Numbered from the stretch's first letter, positions 31,397-40,554 are shown. The stretch: DNA of 64,000 nt from Staphylococcus kloosii (GCF_003019255.1 NZ_CP027846.1:1-64000), one strand, 5' to 3'. Numbers and translations: made by a program. The notes: generated from the letters alone by a model not told the origin.

Positions 31397-32245
31397 CTAA
31401 CCTAGTAATCTTACTAATTGAACTGCGTTACAACAACCATTCACTGCATTATATATATGCTTTGCTTGTCGTTCATTTTTAGCTAACGCATATACCGTTG
31501 GACCACTACCACTCATTAAAGCACCATCGGCACCACTATTTAACATGTTTTCTTTTAATTTAGTAATCTCTGGATACATTTTATGTGATACCGTTTCTAA
31601 TCTATTCGATAAACTTTGGCACAATGCCTCGTAGTCTCCAGATTTTAGCGCGCTCAGACACGCCGCTGTATGCACTCGATAATCACTTTCTAATGTAAGT
31701 GATTTAAACACATCAGGCGATGAAATACCTACATCTGGTTTTGCGATAATAACCCAGGCAGATGGTGGTTTATTTAATAGTTCAATAATTTCACCTTTTC
31801 CTTTACAAATAGCCGTTTTGCTATATATGCAGAAAGGAATGTCTGTTCCAATTTTTATACCAATTTGACATAACTCTTCTAATGATAGGTTTAAATTAAA
31901 GAGTCGATTCATGCCCCTTAAAGTAGCTGCTGCATCTGCAGATCCGCCCCCCAGCCCGGCTGAAACTGGAATGTCTTTCTCTAATCTTATTGTTACACCT
32001 TGCTTAATATTATAATGCTTTTTTAGCGCTTCGGCAGCTTTGAATGCTAAATTTTTATGATCAGAGGGTACATAATTTTGTTCTACTTCGACTACAATTT
32101 TATTATCTCGTCTGATTTCAAATGACAACCGATCATTTAAGTCAATCGTTGTCATTATCATTTCAACTTCATGATAACCATCATCTCGTTTAAAGAGTGT
32201 GTCTAATGTAAGATTTATCTTAGCATGCGCCGTTTCGTATATCAT
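31397..32245 (-). CDS. ispE: 4-diphosphocytidyl-2-C-methyl-D-erythritol kinase (IspE-type)
   Basis: A GHMP kinase with PVSAGLGGGSADAAATLRG as the ATP loop, AHAKINLTLDTL at the N terminus and MSGSGPTVYAL at the C terminus. IspE phosphorylates CDP-methylerythritol in the MEP pathway. Staphylococci are known to make isoprenoids by the mevalonate pathway and lack the rest of the MEP route, so the real substrate in this organism is uncertain. The start at MIYETAHAK has GGGTGGGG just upstream; the longer frame adds 23 residues without family support. It is preceded by the veg terminator and followed by purR. Confidence 0.88.
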   Translation of the reverse strand: MIYETAHAKINLTLDTLFKRDDGYHEVEMIMTTIDLNDRLSFEIRRDNKIVVEVEQNYVPSDHKNLAFKAAEALKKHYNIKQGVTIRLEKDIPVSAGLGGGSADAAATLRGMNRLFNLNLSLEELCQIGIKIGTDIPFCIYSKTAICKGKGEIIELLNKPPSAWVIIAKPDVGISSPDVFKSLTLESDYRVHTAACLSALKSGDYEALCQSLSNRLETVSHKMYPEITKLKENMLNSGADGALMSGSGPTVYALAKNERQAKHIYNAVNGCCNAVQLVRLLG

Positions 32246-32426
32246 ATCCCCACCCTCTTTCGATTCGATATGGTAATACATCGATTTTAACATAATGTAC
32301 GGAAATACTAGCAAGATTATTTAAGTTTCTCGAGAAAATTTATGGTATAAATTTCAAAATAGAATATTTCCACTATTTTTAAATTAAATTCTAATGATTT
32401 TATAAACTAATCATAAAATTACACAT

Positions 32427-32452
32427 AAAAAAAGAGATGCCTATGCACCTCT
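32427..32452 (-). terminator. Rho-independent terminator after veg
   Basis: The minus strand forms AGAGGTGC-ATAG-GCATCTCT with TTTTTTTATG after it. It lies about 35 bp beyond the veg stop codon. Confidence 0.85.
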
Positions 32453-32486
32453 AAGTAAATATATGTAATTATTGAAATGCTTTTCT

Positions 32487-32750
32487 CTAGTGTGCAATTG
32501 CTTCTTGATGGCTATCTTCTTCGAAAGAAACTTGTACGTTATCAGTTAAAACATCAGTGTATGTATAAGACACACGCTCAAAGTTATGTTTGTCTTGATC
32601 AAGTTCGACAATAAATACAGACGGATATGTTTCTTTTAACACACCGCAACGTTCAATTGTTTTCTTGCGACCGCCATTTGCTTTGAGTACTATACGGTTT
32701 CCTAAATGACAATCAAGTGAATTTTTGATGTCTCCAATAGATTTTGGCAT
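32487..32750 (-). CDS. veg: Veg family protein
   Basis: This 87-residue conserved Firmicutes protein has a Veg domain, an SH3-like small beta barrel: SIGDIKNSLDCHLGNRIVLKA and RCGVLKETYPSVFIVELD. In B. subtilis Veg is very abundant and has been linked to biofilm matrix gene expression through SinR. S. aureus lacks that circuit, so the function here is unknown. The strong promoter at 32776-32805 and the terminator make it a single-gene unit, as in Bacillus. Confidence 0.95.
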   Translation of the reverse strand: MPKSIGDIKNSLDCHLGNRIVLKANGGRKKTIERCGVLKETYPSVFIVELDQDKHNFERVSYTYTDVLTDNVQVSFEEDSHQEAIAH

Positions 32751-32775
32751 ATTGCTCCACCTCGCTACAACTTGT

Positions 32776-32805
32776 ATAATAACACATTTCGCGCGATTTT
32801 GTCAA
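32776..32805 (-). promoter_or_regulatory. Promoter for veg
   Basis: Consensus TTGACA (32800-32805) is followed after 18 bp by TATTAT (32776-32781) on the minus strand. The spacer is GC-rich (CGCGCG). The ribosome-binding site GAGGTGG lies shortly downstream. This matches the known strength of the B. subtilis veg promoter. Confidence 0.75.
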
Positions 32806-32849
32806 ATAAACGATTAATTTTAGCAAGGTAAAGCAAGAATGTCAATAGA

Positions 32850-33740
32850 TTAAAATTGTAATTCGGGAAATTTTTCTAAATTGTTGTAAAGGGTCGCAAA
32901 CTCCTCTATTGCAAGCGTTTCACCACGTCTAGTAGGATCTATATCCGAACTTTTTAGCCATTCACCAATTTTAGCCTTCAGCTTTTTACCATCAGTAAAT
33001 AACGATTGATAATTATTATTTATTGTTTTTCTTCGTTGACCGAAAGCACCTTTCGTTAGACGGAAAAACTTCTCTTCATCGTCTACGTTGACGAGAGGTT
33101 CAGAACGTTGCATTAATTTAACAACAATTGAATCTACATTAGGTGGAGGTAAAAACACAGATTTAGGCACTGTAAGCACTGTACTCGTTTCTGTATAATA
33201 TTGCGCTACTATAGATAAAGATCCATAAGCTTTTGTACCGACTTGTGCATTTAATCTCTCGCCAACTTCTTTTTGCATCATTACCACATAACCATCTATT
33301 GGTAGCGATTGTTGCATTAAGTTTAAAAGTATTGGTGTCGTTATATAATAAGGTAAATTTGCCACGACCATAATTCGTTTACAGTGTGATAAATGTTGGT
33401 CAACATAATGTGCCACGTCAGCTTTTAATATATCTTCGTTAATTACAGTTACGTTATCATATGGCGCTAGCGTGTCATTGAGCACCGGTATGAGTCGTTG
33501 GTCTATTTCAAAAGCAACTACTTTTTTGGCATTTTTAGCAAGTTGTTCAGTCAATGACCCCATACCAGGTCCGATTTCAATTATTCCCGTTTCATCATCA
33601 ATCTGACTCGCATCGATAATATTATTAATGATATTCACATCAATTAGGAAATTTTGACCTAAACTCTTTTTAAAATCAAAACCATATTGCGCCAATAAAG
33701 CCTTTGCTCGAGATGGTGTAGCAATATCTTTAGTTTCCAC
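32850..33740 (-). CDS. rsmA: 16S rRNA (adenine 1518/1519-N6)-dimethyltransferase
   Basis: KsgA dimethylates two adjacent adenines at the 3' end of 16S rRNA, and loss gives kasugamycin resistance. Motifs are KKSLGQNFLID, the SAM-binding IEIGPGMGSLTEQL, and the catalytic NLPYYITTPIL. The 296 residues are normal. The start shares one base with the rnmV stop (a stop-start overlap), so the two RNA-maturation genes are translationally coupled. Gene order tatD-rnmV-rsmA-veg is as in B. subtilis. Confidence 0.98.
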   Translation of the reverse strand: METKDIATPSRAKALLAQYGFDFKKSLGQNFLIDVNIINNIIDASQIDDETGIIEIGPGMGSLTEQLAKNAKKVVAFEIDQRLIPVLNDTLAPYDNVTVINEDILKADVAHYVDQHLSHCKRIMVVANLPYYITTPILLNLMQQSLPIDGYVVMMQKEVGERLNAQVGTKAYGSLSIVAQYYTETSTVLTVPKSVFLPPPNVDSIVVKLMQRSEPLVNVDDEEKFFRLTKGAFGQRRKTINNNYQSLFTDGKKLKAKIGEWLKSSDIDPTRRGETLAIEEFATLYNNLEKFPELQF

Positions 33741-34291
33741 TACTTTTCACTTCCATTCTTGTCTAATAGCGCTTCACGTACATCTTCTTCCGTATAGCCA
33801 AACGCATTTAATTTTTTTACTAATTGTTTCCCGTTAGAATGACCAATATTTAATTTTTGGCTTAGTATGGCACGCTTTCTACGTGCATCGTTACCGACGA
33901 TCAACCCTAAATCTATTAATACATCCTTACTTATTGATTCATTTCCCTCTTCAAATGGCGTGCTAACATTAATCAATGCATCTTTGATATCTTCTACAGC
34001 TGCGTGTTCTACTCCAATTTTGCCACGTTTATTTCGTGCTTTAGCTCTATCTATATAAGCATGTTTAACACCCGGAATATAATCACGTATCGTATTTCGT
34101 ATTTTATCACCCGGGAAATCAGGATCAGTTAAAACAATTACGCCTCTTGTTTCATAGGCTTGTTTTATCACTTCAAGCGTTGATTGATTAATTGCACTGC
34201 CATTAGTTTCAATCGTGTCGCATTCGACAGCAGATTTAACACGTTCTGTATCGTCACGACCTTCAACTACAATAAATTCATTTATTTTCAT
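33740..34291 (-). CDS. rnmV: Ribonuclease M5
   Basis: It matures 5S rRNA precursors in low-GC Gram-positives, with ribosomal protein L18 as cofactor. The N-terminal Toprim domain carries VVEGRDDTERVK with the catalytic Glu and VLTDPDFPGDKIR with the DxD-like acidic pair. The C-terminal part binds RNA. The 183-residue length is typical. It lies directly before rsmA. A terminator lies between tatD and this gene, so it needs its own promoter within about 35-100 bp upstream. It would act on the three 5S genes seen in this window. Confidence 0.97.
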   Translation of the reverse strand: MKINEFIVVEGRDDTERVKSAVECDTIETNGSAINQSTLEVIKQAYETRGVIVLTDPDFPGDKIRNTIRDYIPGVKHAYIDRAKARNKRGKIGVEHAAVEDIKDALINVSTPFEEGNESISKDVLIDLGLIVGNDARRKRAILSQKLNIGHSNGKQLVKKLNAFGYTEEDVREALLDKNGSEK

Positions 34292-34326
34292 TTATTGTTT
34301 CACCTTCTCAATATATTCATTCCTAT

Positions 34327-34407
34327 AAAAAACGAGAAAGATATCGGCTTAACATTTATGGATATTGTGATACTTTCAATTCCAAATATTAGACCAATAT
34401 CTTTCTC
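34327..34407 (-). terminator. Long-loop terminator after tatD
   Basis: The minus strand pairs GAGAAAGATAT with ATATCTTTCTC across a loop of roughly 50 bases, with further partial pairing GG/CC next to the stem. It ends in GTTTTTTATAG. The first arm begins only about 10 bp after the tatD stop codon. Confidence 0.7.
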
Positions 34408-34415
34408 TTTTAACT

Positions 34416-35183
34416 TTATAATTTAAATAAAGTTTCAGCATTCTTAGTAGTTTGTTCACACACTTCTTCATAGCTTACACCACGTAATTCTGCAATTTGT
34501 TCAGCAACAAGTGTGACACGTGCTGGTTCGTTACGTTTACCTCTATATGGGTGCGGTGATAAGAATGGTGCATCAGTTTCTACTAACAATCTATCGAATG
34601 GTACATGTTGTGCAACTTCTTTAGGTTGTTTAGCATTTTTAAATGTAACAGGTCCACCTAATGACACATAGAAATTTAATTTATTAATAATTTCATCTGC
34701 TATTTCTGGTGAAGCACTAAAACTATGCATAATACCACTAATTTCTTCAGCATGTTCTTCTTTTAAAATATCCACACAATCTTGAGTTGCCTCTCGATTA
34801 TGAATAATTATTGGTAAATTAACGCGTTTAGCTAGCGCAATTTGTTTTCTAAACAATGCTTGTTGAACGTCTTTAGGCGACTTATCCCAATGATAGTCTA
34901 AACCTGTTTCACCAATACCAATAACTTTTGGATGTTTTGCTAGTTCTTCGATCCATTCTAATCGCTCTTCCGTGCAATCAATAGCATCGACTGGATGCCA
35001 TCCAATAATGCCATAAATAAAGTCATATTGATCGATTAATTCCATTGTACGTTCAACTGTAGGCGTATCAAATCCTACAACAAACATACGATCGACACCA
35101 TTTTCTCTAGCACGCTCGATGACCGCTTCTAAATCTTCGTCATACTGTTCTGCATTTAAATGTACATGCGTATCGATTAACAT
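34416..35183 (-). CDS. TatD-family metal-dependent deoxyribonuclease
   Basis: This 255-residue amidohydrolase-fold protein has the TatD signatures: DTHVHLNAEQYD (metal His pair), GIGETGLDYHWD (metal Glu), IHNREA, MHSFSAS, and ETDAPFLSPHPYRGKRNEP. Members act as Mg-dependent DNA exonucleases, and the B. subtilis positional counterpart is YabD. The cellular role is not settled. It follows metG by 22 bp and is the last gene of that transcript, ending at the long-loop terminator. Confidence 0.95.
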   Translation of the reverse strand: MLIDTHVHLNAEQYDEDLEAVIERARENGVDRMFVVGFDTPTVERTMELIDQYDFIYGIIGWHPVDAIDCTEERLEWIEELAKHPKVIGIGETGLDYHWDKSPKDVQQALFRKQIALAKRVNLPIIIHNREATQDCVDILKEEHAEEISGIMHSFSASPEIADEIINKLNFYVSLGGPVTFKNAKQPKEVAQHVPFDRLLVETDAPFLSPHPYRGKRNEPARVTLVAEQIAELRGVSYEEVCEQTTKNAETLFKL

Positions 35184-35205
35184 ATTTAATCGCTCCCTTA
35201 CTTTA

Positions 35206-37182
35206 TTATTTAATTACTGCACCATTTGGAATAGCACTTGGCAAGCTTACTAATGTTAAGACGCCATCTTTTTCGGCTGATAAAATCATACCTTCAGATT
35301 TTTGACCCATTAATTTCGCTGGTTTCAAGTTAGTAACGACCGCTACTTTTTTACCAATTATATCTTCAGGATTGTAAAACTTGGCAATTCCTGAAACTAT
35401 TTGGCGTTGCTCTGAATCTAGGTCGACTTGAATTTTTAATAATTTATCTGATTTAGGAACTTGCTCAGCATCAATTACTGTCGCTGCTTTAATCTCTACT
35501 TTATCGAAATCTTTAATATCGATTGTTTCTTTTGCAGGTACTTCTTCTTCAGCATTATCTTCTTTTGGTGGTTGCATAGATTCTTTGATGTATGCAATTT
35601 CAGCCTCACTATCAAGACGAGGGAAGATTGGCGTTGGTTTTTCAACTACTGTAATCGGTTCAGTTAATGCACCGTAAGACTCAACGCTAACAAGCTCATG
35701 TAATTCTGGATTATTAATATTTAGTTGTTCAAAGATTTGGTAAGGTGCATGTGTTAAGAATGGTCGTAAAATAACCGCTATGATACGGATATTTTCTACT
35801 AAGTGAGCCATTACATTACCTAACATATCTTTTTGACTCTCATCTTTAGCTAAAACCCATGGTGTTGTTTCGTCGATATATTTATTCGTACGACTAATAA
35901 ATTTCCATACTGTAGATAAAGCAACAGAGAACTGTAGGTTTTCCATGTTTTCATGGTAAGTTTTAACAGTGTCCAATGCCATTTGTTCCATATCTTTGTC
36001 TAAATCGTTTTGAGCACCTTTATATGCTGGCAACTCACCATCAAAATATTTGTTAATCATCGATATAGTACGATTTACTAAGTTACCAAGGTCATTAGCT
36101 AAATCATAATTTGTACGTTCAACGAAGCCTTCAGGCGTAAATACACCATCAGCGCCAAAAGGTAACTCACGTAATAAATAATAACGTGTAGCATCTAAAC
36201 CGTAACGGTCAATTAACACGTTAGGGTCGACTACGTTACCTTTTGATTTACTCATTTTACCGTCTTTCATTAAGATCCAACCATGCGCAAAGACTTTTTT
36301 AGGTAATGGAATATCAAGTGCCATTAATAAAATTGGCCAGATAATTGAGTGGAAACGGACAATTTCCTTGGCCATAATATGAATATCTGCCGGCCAATAT
36401 TTTTGGAATAATGAATCATCATCCGACAAGTAACCTAATGAAGAAATATAGTTTACCAGTGCATCAATCCAAACGTATACAACGTGTTTAGGATTTGATT
36501 TAACACGAATACCCCAATCAAATGAAGTACGAGATACAGCTAAATCTTCTAAACCTGGTTTAATAAAGTTATTAATCATTTCATTTTTACGTGAAGGTGG
36601 TTGAATAAAATCAGGATTTTCATCGTAAAATTCTAATAGACGATCTGTGTATTTAGACAAGTTGAAGAAGTAACTTTCTTCTTTGACTAATTCTACATCA
36701 TGACCTGAGTCTGGACTTTTACCGCCGACAATTTTGCCATTTTCATATACTGGATCTACTAGTTGTGTTTCAGTATAGTATGTTTCATCAGGTACTGAAT
36801 ACCAACCTTCATATTCACCTAGATAAATATCGCCTTGAGACAATAGACGTTCAAAGATTTGTTGTACGACTTCTTTGTGACGTTCTTCTGTAGTACGAAT
36901 AAAGTCGTCATTAGAGATTTCTAGTTTTTTCCATAAAGCTTTGATACCAGAAATCATTTCATCTAAATAAGCTAACTCAGTTTTACCCGCTTTATGCGCT
37001 TTTTCTTGAATTTTTTGACCGTGTTCATCTGTCCCAGTTAAATATCTTACATCGTAACCTTGCATTCTTTTATAGCGTGCAATCACATCACCAGCAGTCG
37101 TTGTGTATGCGTGACCGATATGCAAGTTTCCACTCGGATAATATATTGGGGTAGTGATATAAAATGTATCTTTCACCATCAT
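35206..37182 (-). CDS. metG: Methionyl-tRNA synthetase
   Basis: This class I synthetase has the HIGH motif in YYPSGNLHIGHAY (about 15-27) and KMSKSKGNVVDP (about 308-319). The C-terminal tRNA-binding (EMAP/Trbp111-like) domain begins near residue 555 (IDIKDFDKVEIKAATV). No CxxC zinc knuckle is visible in the connective peptide, as in the MetRS1 form of S. aureus. The 658 residues are normal. The first ATG is 4 bases from GGAGG and the second ATG (37179) is 7, so the true start may be the second. A clear promoter lies at 37209-37237, and I see no T-box. Confidence 0.97.
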   Translation of the reverse strand: MMVKDTFYITTPIYYPSGNLHIGHAYTTTAGDVIARYKRMQGYDVRYLTGTDEHGQKIQEKAHKAGKTELAYLDEMISGIKALWKKLEISNDDFIRTTEERHKEVVQQIFERLLSQGDIYLGEYEGWYSVPDETYYTETQLVDPVYENGKIVGGKSPDSGHDVELVKEESYFFNLSKYTDRLLEFYDENPDFIQPPSRKNEMINNFIKPGLEDLAVSRTSFDWGIRVKSNPKHVVYVWIDALVNYISSLGYLSDDDSLFQKYWPADIHIMAKEIVRFHSIIWPILLMALDIPLPKKVFAHGWILMKDGKMSKSKGNVVDPNVLIDRYGLDATRYYLLRELPFGADGVFTPEGFVERTNYDLANDLGNLVNRTISMINKYFDGELPAYKGAQNDLDKDMEQMALDTVKTYHENMENLQFSVALSTVWKFISRTNKYIDETTPWVLAKDESQKDMLGNVMAHLVENIRIIAVILRPFLTHAPYQIFEQLNINNPELHELVSVESYGALTEPITVVEKPTPIFPRLDSEAEIAYIKESMQPPKEDNAEEEVPAKETIDIKDFDKVEIKAATVIDAEQVPKSDKLLKIQVDLDSEQRQIVSGIAKFYNPEDIIGKKVAVVTNLKPAKLMGQKSEGMILSAEKDGVLTLVSLPSAIPNGAVIK

Positions 37183-37208
37183 TGTTCCTCCTCGTTTCTT
37201 ACACTATA

Positions 37209-37237
37209 AATATATCTAAATTAATATTTGTTTTCAA
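37209..37237 (-). promoter_or_regulatory. Promoter for metG-tatD
   Basis: On the minus strand TTGAAA (37232-37237) and TATATT (37209-37214) are 17 bp apart, giving a leader of roughly 20-25 nt. The remaining rsmI-metG gap, up to 37480, is AT-rich and I see nothing else in it. Confidence 0.6.
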
Positions 37238-37480
37238 TGAAGCCTTGATGTGCTGAACTATGCATAAGATTACTTATCATTCATATTTTGACGACACCAT
37301 GTTACTTCTATGTACACTCAATAAACATCTGATTTTATTAAATATAATTATATGCTCTATCTTATCTACAATACCATAAATCGCCATATATTTGGTACCT
37401 TTTTATTTCTATTTGAATTAATAAAATACACGTTATTGTTATTAGAAAACTACATTATTTCTTATACAAATACGACATCC

Positions 37481-38317
37481 TTAATTCACATTATGATAAA
37501 TATTATAAACCTCACTAGTTTTCATGTTTCTATCTTCAGCCACACTTTTTATAGCAGCTTTCGGCTTCATATCTTGTTCGATATAAGAAGTGACATGCTC
37601 TTCTATAGTCATATTTTCAAACCAGCTTGTGTCTTCTACCGCGGTTGCTCCTTCAATTAGAATGACGAATTCACCCTTCAGAGGAATCTGTGATTCATTG
37701 ACGGCAGTTAATAACTGTAAGACAGATTGTGTTTCGATTTGTTCGAATTTTTTAGTAAGCTCGCGACCTAGCGTAACTTGTCGTTGTTCATCAATTTTAG
37801 CAATTGCTTTTAATGTATCTTTCACGCGATGTGGTGATTCATAAATGATTAGCGTACTATCTTGATACATACGCTTCTCTAAAACTTGTAGTTTCTCTTT
37901 TTCTTTTCTTGGTAAAAATCCTAAAAAAGTATAAGTAAATGAAGACAATCCACTCGCCATTAACGCTGTAAGACCAGCATTTGGACCTGGTATCGTTTCG
38001 ACGCGAATTCCCGCTTCTCGCGCTGCCACTACAAGTTCATATCCAGGATCACTTATAAGTGGTAAGCCTGCATCCGAGACCAATGCAATATCTGAACCAT
38101 TAGTTAATTGTTCTATAAGTACACTTGTTTGCTGTTCTTTATTATGATCATGATACGATTTCAATGGTGGTTGTATATCATAATGATGACATAATTTACT
38201 AGTAACTCTTGTGTCTTCGCACGCAATCATATCTACAGACTTAAGTGTCTCAACAGCTCTATACGTTATATCTGCTAAGTTACCTATTGGTGTACCGACT
38301 AGAAATAAAGTCCCCAT
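37481..38317 (-). CDS. rsmI: 16S rRNA (cytidine 1402-2'-O)-methyltransferase
   Basis: This SAM-dependent methyltransferase of the tetrapyrrole methylase fold modifies C1402 in the decoding centre. Features include LFLVGTPIGNLADITYRA at the N terminus, CEDTRVTSKLC, SDAGLPLISDPG and PGPNAGLTALMASG. The 278-residue length is normal. It is placed directly after the GIY-YIG gene with no gap. The conserved run yabA-yabB-yazA-rsmI appears here in full. Confidence 0.97.
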   Translation of the reverse strand: MGTLFLVGTPIGNLADITYRAVETLKSVDMIACEDTRVTSKLCHHYDIQPPLKSYHDHNKEQQTSVLIEQLTNGSDIALVSDAGLPLISDPGYELVVAAREAGIRVETIPGPNAGLTALMASGLSSFTYTFLGFLPRKEKEKLQVLEKRMYQDSTLIIYESPHRVKDTLKAIAKIDEQRQVTLGRELTKKFEQIETQSVLQLLTAVNESQIPLKGEFVILIEGATAVEDTSWFENMTIEEHVTSYIEQDMKPKAAIKSVAEDRNMKTSEVYNIYHNVN

Positions 38318-38569
38318 TTATTGCGCCTCCTTAATTAATTGCAGTTTTTTATTTCTTGAATAAGTTTTTATTTCATATTCTCGTTTTAAAGCGCTCGACT
38401 TTGTATCATGGGTTTCGTGATATACGAGTGTCACGGGCCTTCTATTTTTAGTATATTTCGCACCCTGACCTAGATTATGTTTCTTCACACGTTGTTCGAC
38501 GTCTTTAGCATAACCTGTATATAGCGATCCATCTTTACATCGCACAATATAGACATAATGACTATCCAT
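38318..38569 (-). CDS. GIY-YIG nuclease-domain protein (YazA/UPF0213)
   Basis: This 83-residue protein is a single GIY-YIG domain: YVYIVRCKDGSLYTGYAKDVEQRV with the two tyrosine-glycine elements, and the catalytic-type Arg and Glu further on (ALKREYEIK). It belongs to a widespread small family whose biological role is unknown. A DNA-processing function is suggested only by the fold. It overlaps the upstream methyltransferase gene by 8 bp and abuts rsmI. Confidence 0.92.
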   Translation of the reverse strand: MDSHYVYIVRCKDGSLYTGYAKDVEQRVKKHNLGQGAKYTKNRRPVTLVYHETHDTKSSALKREYEIKTYSRNKKLQLIKEAQ

Positions 38570-39290
38570 AATATACCTCGCTCATTTCTGATGTATATGT
38601 ACCATCTTCATTATAAATATAAAAAGGTGGTTGTATTGTCAAACCTTGATTACCACCCTTACGTCCTTCAACAATAATCGTTTGGGCATCCTTTGATTTT
38701 TTGCTATATACAAAACATAACTTTTTAGGTTCTATCCCACTTGCCCTCATATTGGACAATACGTCCATTAGACGCTCAGCACGATGAACCATCACCAACC
38801 TACCACCTTGTTTCAACAAATGTCTCGCAGCTATACAACAATCTTCTAATGAACACATAATTTCATGCCTAGCGATTTTATGGGCATCTTTTTGATGTTG
38901 ATGTAATTGATTGCTTTTAAAATATGGTGGATTGCATGTCACTAAACTATACTGCGATGGTTTAAATTGTGTGCGTGCATCTTTCAAATCCATCTCATAC
39001 ATTTGAATCTGAGACGTTAACTGGTTGAAGGCGATGCTACGATTAGCCATATCTACGAGTTGATGCTGTATTTCGATACCATCTATTTGGCGTTTCGTTT
39101 TATATGATAATAATAACGGCACCACGCCATTCCCCGAACACAAATCCATGATTGAATCATTTTTTCTAACTTCGGTAAAATGACCTAATAAAAGCGCATC
39201 TGTAGAAAAAGAAAAGACATCGTCATTTTGAATGATACGCAAATGTTCTTTCATCAGATAATCTAACCGTTCATGTTCTAACAATTCCAT
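38562..39290 (-). CDS. tRNA1(Val) A37 N6-methyltransferase-like protein (YabB)
   Basis: This 242-residue class I SAM methyltransferase has a SAM-binding stretch MDLCSGNGVVPLLL and the adenine-N6 motif NPPY in VTCNPPYFKS. It resembles TrmN6 (YfiC) of enterobacteria and YabB of B. subtilis. The target here is probably a tRNA adenine, inferred from family. The N-terminal segment QNDDVFSFSTDALLLGHF is typical. A terminator separates it from yabA upstream, and it overlaps the GIY-YIG gene. Confidence 0.92.
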   Translation of the reverse strand: MELLEHERLDYLMKEHLRIIQNDDVFSFSTDALLLGHFTEVRKNDSIMDLCSGNGVVPLLLSYKTKRQIDGIEIQHQLVDMANRSIAFNQLTSQIQMYEMDLKDARTQFKPSQYSLVTCNPPYFKSNQLHQHQKDAHKIARHEIMCSLEDCCIAARHLLKQGGRLVMVHRAERLMDVLSNMRASGIEPKKLCFVYSKKSKDAQTIIVEGRKGGNQGLTIQPPFYIYNEDGTYTSEMSEVYYG

Positions 39291-39301
39291 ATTAATCCTC
39301 C

Positions 39302-39364
39302 AAAAAAAGGATAAGATGGCGATGCTTGCTATTATTCAAGCCTATCACTAACATCTCATCCTTT
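39302..39364 (-). terminator. Rho-independent terminator after yabA
   Basis: The minus strand pairs AAAGGATGAGATG with CATCTTATCCTTT, with an inner CTTG/CAAG arm, and ends in TTTTTTT. It divides the tmk-holB-ricT-yabA side from the yabB-yazA-rsmI side. Confidence 0.85.
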
Positions 39365-39391
39365 AATAACTTATTAATTTACTGTTTAAAA

Positions 39392-39733
39392 CTATTCGCT
39401 TAAAACTTCTAAACAAAATAAGCAATCGTCGCCTTTTCTATGCTTACCAAATAGTTCACCTTTACAAATATGAAAGCCTTCTTTATATAACATGGCAAGA
39501 TTATCCTTACTACGCAATGGTTGTTTAGCGTTAGTAGATTTTGTAGTTTTCTGTTTAGTGGACTCCTCATCTTTATTAATTAAAGATTTTAGGTTGTCAT
39601 TTTCAATATGTAAGGCTACATTTTCTTCAACTAACTCAACCATTAAATTTTTCATTTCAGTCATATTGTTGTTTACTTCATCAATTTGGCGTTCTAAGCG
39701 TGAAAGCTTTTCAAAAATTTCACTTCTATCCAA
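39392..39733 (-). CDS. yabA: Replication initiation control protein YabA
   Basis: This negative regulator of DNA replication initiation bridges DnaA and the sliding clamp DnaN. The N-terminal half is a coiled coil (residues 1-60, EIFEKLSRLERQIDEVNNN). A short linker leads to a zinc-binding C terminus with HICKGELFGKHRKGDDCLFC, giving the known His/Cys ligand set. The 113-residue length is normal. The gene lies 15 bp after ricT, within the tmk-pstA-holB-ricT-yabA group and not far from the replication origin. Confidence 0.95.
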   Translation of the reverse strand: MDRSEIFEKLSRLERQIDEVNNNMTEMKNLMVELVEENVALHIENDNLKSLINKDEESTKQKTTKSTNAKQPLRSKDNLAMLYKEGFHICKGELFGKHRKGDDCLFCLEVLSE

Positions 39734-39748
39734 TGTCGCTAAAGCCTC

Positions 39749-40552
39749 CTAATTAAATGCTTCTAATTCTTCTGCTTTATATTCAAGTGGTTGTTCGAAA
39801 CCTTCGACTTTAACTTGCATTGAAACGTCTAAAATGTTCAAACCTATTACTTTACCATTACCATCAGGCGTTTCAATATTGTCACCTACGTCTGGTAATT
39901 GAGCACGCGCTTCTTCATAATAGTCATTTTCATATTTTAAGCAACACATTAGACGACCACATGCACCAGAAATTTTCGTTGGGTTTAACGATAAATTTTG
40001 ATCTTTAGCCATCTTAATAGACACGGGTTCAAAGTCACCTAAAAACGTCGAGCAACATAATGAACGACCACATGGTCCAATACCACCTAGTAATTTAGCT
40101 TCATCTCTAACACCAATTTGTCTTAATTCAATACGTGTTTTTAATTTTTGAGCTAATATTTTCACCAATTTTCTAAAGTCCACACGGTCATCAGAAGTGA
40201 AATTAAAAATTACCTTTGATTTATCTAACGTAAACTCACAATTAACCAATCTCATTGATAAATCCAATTGCTGAATCGTTGATTTGCATAACTCCATCGC
40301 TTCACTAGCATCTTGTTCATTTTGGTCATATTTTTCTCTATCTTCGTTTGAAGCTACACGGACAATTTCTTTTAAAGGTAAAGTTACGTCTTCATCTGCA
40401 ACATCTAAAGGCGCATATTTAACACGTCCCATTTCTATTCCTCTTTTAGATTCAACAACGACCCATTGTCCCGCTTCCAAGTCGTAATTCATCGGGGAAT
40501 AATACTCTAATTTACCTGACTTTTGAAAGTCTATGCCTACAACATTTTGCAT
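39749..40552 (-). CDS. ricT: PSP1-domain protein RicT (YaaT)
   Basis: In B. subtilis RicT joins RicA and RicF in an Fe-S-bearing complex that directs RNase Y cleavage of operon mRNAs and affects development. This 267-residue protein has the PSP1 domain and the cysteine-rich core GPCGRSLCCSTFLGDF and ACGRLMCCLKYE, which supplies the cluster ligands. It sits 2 bp from holB and 15 bp from yabA. The same biochemical role in this organism is inferred. Confidence 0.94.
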   Translation of the reverse strand: MQNVVGIDFQKSGKLEYYSPMNYDLEAGQWVVVESKRGIEMGRVKYAPLDVADEDVTLPLKEIVRVASNEDREKYDQNEQDASEAMELCKSTIQQLDLSMRLVNCEFTLDKSKVIFNFTSDDRVDFRKLVKILAQKLKTRIELRQIGVRDEAKLLGGIGPCGRSLCCSTFLGDFEPVSIKMAKDQNLSLNPTKISGACGRLMCCLKYENDYYEEARAQLPDVGDNIETPDGNGKVIGLNILDVSMQVKVEGFEQPLEYKAEELEAFN

Positions 40553-40554
40553 GT

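Noticed and set aside
37183..37480. S-box or T-box in the metG leader
   Set aside because: The mapped promoter gives a leader of only about 20-25 nt, and no riboswitch core is visible.
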